Source: Aestuariivivens insulae
Lineage (GTDB): Bacteria; Bacteroidota; Bacteroidia; Flavobacteriales; Flavobacteriaceae
DNA length: 64,000 nucleotides
Reading direction: 5' to 3'
Assembly: GCF_022662195.1 (NCBI RefSeq)
Contig: NZ_JAKMCS010000017.1
Location: forward strand, 1 to 64,000
Part shown: one piece after another, positions 58,683 through 64,000 of the stretch
Layout: every line of letters starts with the position of its first letter
How positions within the stretch are numbered: the stretch's first letter is position 1
Program-made: the position numbers and the translations under genes
The notes under the pieces: generated by a model
What the model saw: only the letters and a program-made list of their open reading frames with translations
What the model was told of the DNA's origin: nothing
Databases searched by the model: none

Positions 58683-58709
58683 AAGGCAGGACATTAAATA
58701 TCCTACCTT
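58683..58709 (-). other. Stem-loop between porin and FMN-binding genes
   Basis: 12-bp stem (two G-U pairs in the minus-strand RNA) with a 3-base loop, in the 111-bp gap. No T run follows, so it is not a typical terminator; it may protect the porin message or lower downstream expression. Confidence 0.6.
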
Positions 58710-58740
58710 AGCCTTGTTAACACTTAATGTATCTCTTGTC

Positions 58741-59919
58741 TTAGAACCATACACCGATTCCAAAATTAAGTCTATCATCTACATTATCACCAGATAATGC
58801 ATTATCTCTAAATTGGTAATCTCCTTTCAAAACAACTCCTGGTGCTATATGGTAGCTAAGCCCTGTTGTAATATCTGTTCTATTGTAAGCATCATTTCTG
58901 GTTAAACTTCCAGCGGTATCTGCATGGGTATCATATTGTTCATATCTCAAAAATGCAAATAGGCGTTGTTGCTTTCCTTGAGGCAATAAATTGTAAGCAC
59001 CTTCTAAATACCAACCTTGTAAAGCACTTCCTAAATCTTTTCCAGTGGCTGTATTATATGCTTCAGTATCACTTAAACTTGCATAAATAAACTGTCCGCG
59101 AGCAGTAAAACGTTGGTAGGCATAACGTGCATCTAAACCTACCATAGAAACCCCAACGTTAGCACCTTCAAGTTCTTCTATATCATCTTCGGCTTGTGTT
59201 TTTCCTGTATATCCAGCAAGACCTAAACGTAAGCCTGGTAAACCGTAATAATCTAATTTCAAGGATAATGTTGGGCTATCTACTGTAGACTTAATAGCTT
59301 TTTGACGACCGCCACGTAAACCGTTAGATCCTTTTAAAAAACCGCTTAATCCTCCTGCACCATCAGAAGTTGTCGACTTAAAACCATTAAATACATAAGC
59401 CTGGTACCCCAAAGATAGGTCATTAAACCTACCCGTTACCCCAACACCTATTTCTCTCCATGTTGTTGGAATAATTACATTATCTACCGCTGGACGCTCT
59501 ACGCCATTAAATGTTGTAGGTTCATGAAACTCATTAACAATCCCCATTGGCACTAACATTAAACCTCCTCGAAGACTCACATTAGACCCTACGGCATAGT
59601 TAACAAAGGCTTGCTCTACAAAAACTTCCTCTACGTGCTCTAGCTCCAATTCTGTAACAAATTGGGTCTTGTCGTTAAACTTATATCCAAAAAGCAACAC
59701 CAAACGTTGTACATCCAATTCACCGTTTTGTGACTCTGGCTGATTATAAGTTAGTTCCCCATAAGCTCCAACAGTAACTGCCTTGCCATAATTCCCTGAT
59801 AAAAGACGTTGGGCAGCATTAATTTGTTTTTGTGGATCGAATGTTATAGAATCCTGTATTGTTTGCGCATAAGTAATAGAAACAGCAAAAATTGTAAAAA
59901 GTAAAGTTAATTTTCTCAT
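58741..59919 (-). CDS. Outer-membrane porin (phosphate-selective-porin-like barrel)
   Basis: 392 residues. Signal peptide 1-18 ('LTLLFTIFAVSITYAQ'). Then alternating beta strands of an outer-membrane barrel ('VTVGAYGELTYNQPES', 'TQFVTELELEHVEEVFVEQAFVNYAVGSNVSLRGGLMLVP', 'WREIGVGVTGRFNDLSLGYQAYVFNG'), ending with Phe ('DRLNFGIGVWF'). Resembles porin O/P-type or carboxylate-porin-like proteins; the solute is not predictable. Strong promoter between two palindromes (see 59941-60039). Likely first gene of the cluster with the FMN-binding and four-helix genes. Confidence 0.88.
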   Translation of the reverse strand: MRKLTLLFTIFAVSITYAQTIQDSITFDPQKQINAAQRLLSGNYGKAVTVGAYGELTYNQPESQNGELDVQRLVLLFGYKFNDKTQFVTELELEHVEEVFVEQAFVNYAVGSNVSLRGGLMLVPMGIVNEFHEPTTFNGVERPAVDNVIIPTTWREIGVGVTGRFNDLSLGYQAYVFNGFKSTTSDGAGGLSGFLKGSNGLRGGRQKAIKSTVDSPTLSLKLDYYGLPGLRLGLAGYTGKTQAEDDIEELEGANVGVSMVGLDARYAYQRFTARGQFIYASLSDTEAYNTATGKDLGSALQGWYLEGAYNLLPQGKQQRLFAFLRYEQYDTHADTAGSLTRNDAYNRTDITTGLSYHIAPGVVLKGDYQFRDNALSGDNVDDRLNFGIGVWF

Positions 59920-59940
59920 GGTTTGATTAAAATTTTATCT

Positions 59941-59963
59941 TTATTTAGATTTAATATAAATAA
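59941..59963 (-). promoter_or_regulatory. Palindromic operator candidate 1 at the porin promoter
   Basis: TTATTTAGATTTAATATAAATAA: 7-base arms TTATTTA/TAAATAA, 10 of 11 symmetric pairs matched. It lies in the leader, between the -7 box and the start codon. The core TTATTTAGATT is shared with site 2 upstream. Resembles Fur-type AT-rich palindromes; binder unproven. Confidence 0.5.
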
Positions 59964-59980
59964 TAATTGATTTGAAGCCG

Positions 59981-60010
59981 CAAAGATAAAACACATAATT
60001 ACTTAAGCAA
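59981..60010 (-). promoter_or_regulatory. Porin promoter
   Basis: On the minus strand: TTG (60008-60010), 19-base spacer, TATCTTTG (59981-59988). Exact Bacteroidota consensus; start site expected near 59975. Confidence 0.72.
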
Positions 60011-60039
60011 AGTTTATTTAGATTAAATTTAAATAAACT
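60011..60039 (-). promoter_or_regulatory. Palindromic operator candidate 2 at the porin promoter
   Basis: 29-base palindrome with 13 of 14 symmetric pairs matched: arms AGTTTATTT (60011-60019) and AAATAAACT (60031-60039), inner ATT-A-AAT. It directly abuts the -33 TTG on its upstream side. Shares TTATTTAGATT with site 1. Confidence 0.55.
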
Positions 60040-60092
60040 TTTTAAAAAACACATATCACTCTTATTTACAGTATTTTACACCCTTAAAAATT

Positions 60093-60144
60093 AATGGTAA
60101 AAATTAAATATTTTAGAAGCTTCATTATAAGCACTCTCAAAACT
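60093..60144 (-). repeat. Duplicated 3' end of the HMG-CoA-lyase-like gene (copy A)
   Basis: 52 bp, 51 identical to 60448-60499. Read on the minus strand it carries the last 17 codons ('SFESAYNEASKIFNFYH'), followed by TAA instead of TGA. It lies about 355 bp beyond the intact gene's own 3' end. Confidence 0.92.
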
Positions 60145-60169
60145 GAAGCTTTAAATGTGCTTTTTTTTT

Positions 60170-60380
60170 GCCACGAATTCACAAATGTTTTTAATGAAAG
60201 GGGGTTGATCACCAAAAACTTGCTAACCCAAAATTGATACTCTCGGTGCCCTTTGTGATCTTCTGTACGCTGTGTTTATATTGAAATATATGGCTGCATA
60301 GAAGCGCAAAGCTCCCCAAAGTAAATTTAATTTTGTTGGCGACTTTTACTGAATGATTAAAATAGTTGAGAATTCGTGAC
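60170..60380. mobile_element. Small insert with terminal inverted repeats (MITE-like remnant)
   Basis: Ends: 60170-60184 and 60366-60380 are inverted repeats, 13 of 15 positions matching, around CACGAATTC/GAATTCGTG. Internal sequence has no ORF with a recognisable product. Similar 'GCCACGAATTCAC' ends occur, from memory, in dispersed Bacteroidota repeats. It sits between the two 52-bp gene-end copies. Confidence 0.5.
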
Positions 60381-60445
60381 TTTAAAATTTTAGTCCCTAA
60401 ATACACTAAAGTGCATGGTTTTAATTCTTTTTTGAACCAATAAAA

Positions 60446-61309
60446 TCAATGATAAAAATTAAATATTTTAGAAGCTTCATTATAAGCACTCTCAAAACTA
60501 AGTGCATTGAGGGTGTTATTTTTGTTAGAAGTAAAGTAAGATAATAACTTTTCGGAAGGCATATTACCCGTAAGTTCGTCTTTTGCCATAGGGCAACCAC
60601 CAAACCCCTGTATGGCACCATCAAAACGGTTACAACCAGCCTTGTAAGCAGCATCTATTTTCTCAAACCAACTGGAGGGCGTGGTATGCAAATGGGCTCC
60701 AAATTCAATATTGGGATATAAAGGAATTAAGTTTGAAAACAAGTACGCTATAATTTCGGGTGTAGACGTTCCTACAGTATCGCTTAGTGACAATATATTT
60801 ACCCCCATATTAGCTAGTTTTTCTGTCCACTCCCCTACTATCTCAACATTCCATGGGTCTCCATACGGATTTCCAAAGCCCATAGAAATATATACCACCA
60901 CTTGCTTGTTATGCTTATTGGCTATTTCTAAAATTTCTGAAAGTACTACTACCGATTGCGCTATGGTTTTATGGGTATTACGCATTTGAAAGTTTTCGGA
61001 TATAGAAAACGGATAGCCCAAATAATCTATCGCTTGATGCATACAAGCATCATTAGCCCCTCTTGTATTGGCTATAATGGCTAAAAGCTTACTTGTTGTT
61101 TTGCTTAAATCGAGTTGCGATAACACCGCTGCCGTATCTGCCATTTGCGGTATGGCCTTAGGCGACACAAAACTTCCAAAATCAATAGTATCAAAACCCA
61201 CACGTAACAAAGACTGGATATACTGCACCTTTTTTTCGGTAGGTATAAACTGCTTTATTCCTTGCATGGCATCGCGCGGACATTCAATGATTTTAACTGG
61301 TTTGGTCAT
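60446..61309 (-). CDS. Hydroxymethylglutaryl-CoA lyase-family enzyme
   Basis: 287 residues from ATG 61309 (10 residues shorter than the longest ORF; 'MTKPVKIIECPRDAMQG' is the family start). DRE-TIM barrel: catalytic 'ECPRDAMQG', metal ligands 'GAHLHTTPSSW' (HxH), and the flexible-loop Cys in 'GFGGCPMA'. Probably splits HMG-CoA to acetyl-CoA and acetoacetate in leucine breakdown; citramalyl-CoA lyase-like use is possible. The last 52 bp (60448-60499) also exist at 60093-60144. Confidence 0.92.
   Translation of the reverse strand: MTKPVKIIECPRDAMQGIKQFIPTEKKVQYIQSLLRVGFDTIDFGSFVSPKAIPQMADTAAVLSQLDLSKTTSKLLAIIANTRGANDACMHQAIDYLGYPFSISENFQMRNTHKTIAQSVVVLSEILEIANKHNKQVVVYISMGFGNPYGDPWNVEIVGEWTEKLANMGVNILSLSDTVGTSTPEIIAYLFSNLIPLYPNIEFGAHLHTTPSSWFEKIDAAYKAGCNRFDGAIQGFGGCPMAKDELTGNMPSEKLLSYFTSNKNNTLNALSFESAYNEASKIFNFYH
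60448..60499 (-). repeat. 3' end of the HMG-CoA-lyase-like gene (copy B, in the gene)
   Basis: Partner of the 52-bp copy at 60093-60144, with one base difference (the penultimate codon region). This copy is joined to the full reading frame. Confidence 0.92.
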
Positions 61310-61406
61310 ATGCTGTTTAAATCGTGATAAAAATAGCACTATTTTTTGTAAGACCTAAGCTTTATTACCGACATAAAAGCTTTACCTTAAAAATGTAGCA
61401 TTTTAT

Positions 61407-62300
61407 ATGTTAAGAGTCATTTTTATTTTGCCTTTACTTTGCCTTTACTCAATCGTTTATGGGCAAAGCACGGCAATTTATGATGTTACCTTTACAAGTA
61501 TTTGGAATGCTACCGACCACACTTCCATTCCCAATAATGCACATTGGTCCGATTTAGTTGGCGCCACACACAACACTGCAAATGAATTTTTGGAACTAGG
61601 CCAGCTCGCTAGCGATGGGATTAAAAATGTTGCCGAATTAGGTTCCAATACCAATTTTCAAAATGAAGTTAACAATGCCATTGATTCCTACAGGGCAAAC
61701 CAATGGTTACAACAGTCTTTTTCACTACACGCAGCAATTAGTTCGGCTACCCTTACCAATGTTCAAGTTAATGAAAGCTACCCCTTGCTAACACTTGTTT
61801 CTATGGTAGCGCCAAGTCCAGATTGGTTTATTGCGATAAACAGCTTAAACTTAAGAACTGAAGATAACACCAATTGGAAACCTTCATTTTCAATGGATGT
61901 TTATGCTTATGATGCTGGAACGGACGATGGCATCGATTATACATCGGACAATATAGCAAGCAATCCGCCTGTTGGTATTTATAAAATCAATGGGACTCCC
62001 TTTAACGGCAACGTTATTGGTTCGCTTACGGTAACATTACAATCTGTTTTGAACGTCGACAAATCCAATTTTGAAACCCTTTCCATTTATCCTAATCCAA
62101 CCCATGGTGAAATAGTTATTTCTAACCCCAAAAAGATCCAGTTAAAAACCATAGAAGTCTATAATGTCCTTGGTGAATTAATTAAATGCATTAAGGCTAC
62201 CCAACCTATAAACCTTTACCAATCCCCAAAAGGTATTTATTTTGTGCGATTAAAAGCAGATAATGATCAACACAAAACACTAAAATTAGTGCTCCAATAA
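61407..62300 (+). CDS. Secreted spondin-domain protein with type IX sorting tail
   Basis: 297 residues. Signal peptide 1-19 ('[17 protein letters not shown]'). Residues 22-215 match a spondin_N-type domain ('[32 protein letters not shown]', '[23 protein letters not shown]'). The last ~75 residues ('[16 protein letters not shown] ... [11 protein letters not shown] ... LKLVLQ') form a type A sorting domain. So surface-exposed or secreted; ligand unknown. Its last 15 bases overlap the convergent pyrD end. Confidence 0.88.
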   Translation: MLRVIFILPLLCLYSIVYGQSTAIYDVTFTSIWNATDHTSIPNNAHWSDLVGATHNTANEFLELGQLASDGIKNVAELGSNTNFQNEVNNAIDSYRANQWLQQSFSLHAAISSATLTNVQVNESYPLLTLVSMVAPSPDWFIAINSLNLRTEDNTNWKPSFSMDVYAYDAGTDDGIDYTSDNIASNPPVGIYKINGTPFNGNVIGSLTVTLQSVLNVDKSNFETLSIYPNPTHGEIVISNPKKIQLKTIEVYNVLGELIKCIKATQPINLYQSPKGIYFVRLKADNDQHKTLKLVLQ

Positions 62301-63317
62301 TGCTTTATTGATAGCCTTAACCAGAGAAGGCCCTTCATAAATAAACCCGGTATACACCTGTACCAAATCGGCACCAGCTTCAATTTTTTCTAGGGCATCT
62401 TTTGCCGAATGTATACCCCCAACACCAATTATTGGAAAGGCTTTATTGCTCTTTTCAGACAGATATTGTATTACTTGAGTACTTTTCGCTTTAATAGGTT
62501 GCCCGCTTAACCCACCATTGCCAATAGCTTCTAGTTGTGCTTTTGAAGCCTTTAAACCGGTTCGGTCTGTAGAGGTATTACTTGCGATCACACCATCTAA
62601 TTTGGTGCTTGTTACCAATTCAATAATTTCATCTAACTGACCATTATTCAAGTCTGGTGCTATTTTAAGAAGAATAGGTTTTTGCTTTTCAAAATTTGAA
62701 TTGGCCTTTTGCACCTCACCAATAAGCTCTTCCAAATAATCCTTATCATTTAATTTGGCATGGCTTCCCACATTGGGGCAACTCACATTAAGCACAAAAT
62801 AGTCTACATAAGGGTGCAGGGCATTAAAACATGCTAAATAATCCTTGGTATAGTCTTCGGGTTTGGTTGTTGTATTTTTACCAATGTTGCCTCCAATAAT
62901 CAATTGCCCTTTGTTTTTCTTTAACTGGGCAATAGCAGCTTCCACACCTTCATTATTAAATCCCATACGGTTAATAATGCCTTGGTCTGCCTTTAGCCTA
63001 AACAATCGTTTTTTTGGATTTCCAGATTGTCCTTTAGGGGTTACGGTACCTATTTCAATAAAACCAAATCCAAAATTAGCCAACTCATTATACAACACGG
63101 CATTTTTATCAAAGCCCGCTGCCAGTCCTACTGGATTTTTAAAGGTTAATCCGAAGAGATGACGTTCCAACCGCTTGTCATTCACCACATACAAGCTTCT
63201 AAAAAGTGCTTTAAATCCTGGGATTTTAGAAGTGAATTGTATTAATGAAAAGGTGAAATGATGGATTTTTTCTGGGTCGAACGCAAAGAAAAAAGGGCGA
63301 AGTAACAGTTTATACAT
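62286..63317 (-). CDS. pyrD: Dihydroorotate dehydrogenase, quinone-type (class 2)
   Basis: 343 residues. Class 2 layout: an N-terminal membrane-associating helix pair ('[20 protein letters not shown]') then a FMN barrel ('[19 protein letters not shown]', '[14 protein letters not shown]', '[10 protein letters not shown]', '[10 protein letters not shown]', '[16 protein letters not shown]'). At the catalytic-base position it has Cys (C180 in 'NVSCPNVG') where E. coli class 2 has Ser. Oxidises dihydroorotate to orotate, passing electrons to quinone. A TACTTTTG -7-like box lies at 63333-63340. Confidence 0.95.
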   Translation of the reverse strand: MYKLLLRPFFFAFDPEKIHHFTFSLIQFTSKIPGFKALFRSLYVVNDKRLERHLFGLTFKNPVGLAAGFDKNAVLYNELANFGFGFIEIGTVTPKGQSGNPKKRLFRLKADQGIINRMGFNNEGVEAAIAQLKKNKGQLIIGGNIGKNTTTKPEDYTKDYLACFNALHPYVDYFVLNVSCPNVGSHAKLNDKDYLEELIGEVQKANSNFEKQKPILLKIAPDLNNGQLDEIIELVTSTKLDGVIASNTSTDRTGLKASKAQLEAIGNGGLSGQPIKAKSTQVIQYLSEKSNKAFPIIGVGGIHSAKDALEKIEAGADLVQVYTGFIYEGPSLVKAINKALLEH

Positions 63318-63464
63318 TCCGTATTATTTGTGCAAAAGTACATATTTTTTTTCATTTGAAATACCCATTGACATTAAGTTGCAAACCCAACCAAAATCGA
63401 AGGTGCACGAACTCCTATCTTCAAAATAAAAACATGTGAGCATTATGATAGTTTGGACATTGCA

Positions 63465-63486
63465 CCTGCCTGCCGGCAAAGGCAGG
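63465..63486. repeat. GC-rich REP-like palindrome
   Basis: CCTGCC and GGCAGG arms around an inner TGCCGGCA palindrome, in the gap between pyrD and pepT. The GC-rich core stands out from the AT-rich background; typical of dispersed palindromic repeats. Confidence 0.6.
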
Positions 63487-63598
63487 GTTTTAACCTTTAA
63501 CTAAATAATAAAAAAACCATCCAGTTAAAAGCCACAAAAATTAATAATTGTAACTTTATCCCAATAAAAGCTATTCCAAATACAATTAACACTTAAGT

Positions 63599-64000
63599 AT
63601 GATTTCCAAAGAACACATTATAAAACGTTTTGTGGGTTATGCTACAATAGATACGCAATCCGACCCCAATTCCAACACCACTCCAAGCACCGAAAAACAA
63701 TGGGATCTGGCCCATAAATTGGCCAAGGAACTCAAAGCCATAGGCATGACAGAAGTTACTATAGACGACAATGCCTATATTATGGCCACCTTGCCAAGTA
63801 ATGTAACTCATGAGGTCCCAACCATTGGGTTTATCTCCCATTTTGACACCTCTCCAGATTTTACGGGAACTAACGTTAAACCTCAAATTTTTGAAAATTA
63901 TCATGGGGGCGACATTTTATTAAATAAAGAAGAAAACATTGTATTATCGCCCGATTATTTCGATGATTTAAAACAGTACATAGGACAAACACTTATTACT
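63599..64000 (+). CDS. pepT: Peptidase T (tripeptidase), N-terminal part, cut by window edge
   Basis: 134 codons visible, open to the last base. 'MISKEHIIKRFVGYATIDTQSD', 'TPSTEKQWDLAHKLAKELKAIGM' and 'IGFISHFDTSPDFTGTNVKPQI' match the start of PepT, an M20-family zinc aminopeptidase that trims tripeptides; the H-x-D of 'SHFDTSPD' holds a metal-ligand His and catalytic Asp. An opposite-strand ORF over this gene is a shadow. Confidence 0.93.
   Translation, partial: MISKEHIIKRFVGYATIDTQSDPNSNTTPSTEKQWDLAHKLAKELKAIGMTEVTIDDNAYIMATLPSNVTHEVPTIGFISHFDTSPDFTGTNVKPQIFENYHGGDILLNKEENIVLSPDYFDDLKQYIGQTLIT

Larger units (their letters stand above)
59920..60445. other. 526-bp intergenic region: porin control region plus a small insert
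   Basis: Left part (59941-60039): promoter and two palindromes for the porin. From 60093 to 60144 a copy of the last 17 codons and stop of the HMG-CoA-lyase-like gene. From 60170 to 60380 a non-coding stretch bounded by 15-bp inverted repeats. No real ORF. Confidence 0.7.

Noticed and set aside
60209-60406. 65-codon minus-strand ORF inside the insert beside the HMG-CoA-lyase-like gene
   Set aside because: No family resemblance and it lies across the inverted-repeat element. Treated as non-coding.
63593-63904. Minus-strand ORF of 103 codons near the right edge
   Set aside because: Opposite to the N-terminus of pepT, which matches its family clearly; the minus ORF has no recognisable features.

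Overview
The window looks like a mostly core chromosomal segment of a marine-type Flavobacteriaceae (Bacteroidota). The evidence: proteins with C-terminal type IX secretion sorting domains, an Oar-like TonB-dependent receptor, Bacteroidota-style promoters (TTG, 19-20 bases, TAnnTTTG), low GC, and known flavobacterial gene neighbourhoods (rpsF-rpsR-rplI without ssb; relA/spoT-fur-purA-lptA-like; tandem DUF368 genes with aroE; an acnA-type and an acnB-type aconitase side by side). No tRNA, rRNA, CRISPR array, transposase or phage gene was seen.

Layout. 1-9 kb: the 3' part of a giant surface adhesin (HYR, SprB-type and LamG-like modules, type IX tail), followed by a small secreted protein that is a stand-alone copy of the adhesin's C-terminal module. 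9-16 kb: hisS, a small conserved protein, an Oar-like receptor, the rplI/rpsR/rpsF ribosomal operon and a divergent LytTR response regulator. 16-24 kb: priA, a BrkB-family membrane protein, nadC, rlmH, a hibernation factor and a TPR lipoprotein. 24-38 kb (mostly + strand): rdgB, relA/spoT, a Fur-family regulator, purA, an LptA/OstA-like protein, a class III aminotransferase, a TPR protein, two DUF368 transporters, aroE and a DUF349 protein with an expanded acidic repeat. 38-57.5 kb (mostly - strand): mqo, an APC permease with a regulatory tail, mazG, two aconitases, an acyltransferase, an operon of three periplasmic PPIase-type chaperones plus a MoxR ATPase, a small unknown protein and guaB. 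57.6-64 kb: a porin / FMN-binding / membrane-protein cluster, an HMG-CoA-lyase-like gene with a duplicated 3' end, a spondin-domain secreted protein, pyrD and the start of pepT, which runs off the right edge.

How the genes work together: much of the set is housekeeping (translation, purine, pyrimidine, NAD and shikimate synthesis, TCA cycle, stringent response). A second theme is the cell envelope: outer-membrane barrels, type IX cargo, periplasmic chaperones that probably serve those barrels, LPS transport and undecaprenyl-phosphate recycling.

The points most worth a second look are: (a) two matching AT-rich palindromes flanking a near-ideal promoter ahead of the porin/FMN-binding cluster, which suggests metal or redox control; (b) a 52-bp duplication of the HMG-CoA-lyase-like gene's 3' end on either side of a roughly 300-bp insert that contains a 15-bp inverted repeat; (c) the giant adhesin next to its solo C-terminal module; (d) an amino-acid permease fused to an apparently inactivated EIIA-like domain and a TrkA-C domain. 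I found no clearly novel defence or mobile system. All similarity statements come from reading motifs by eye.
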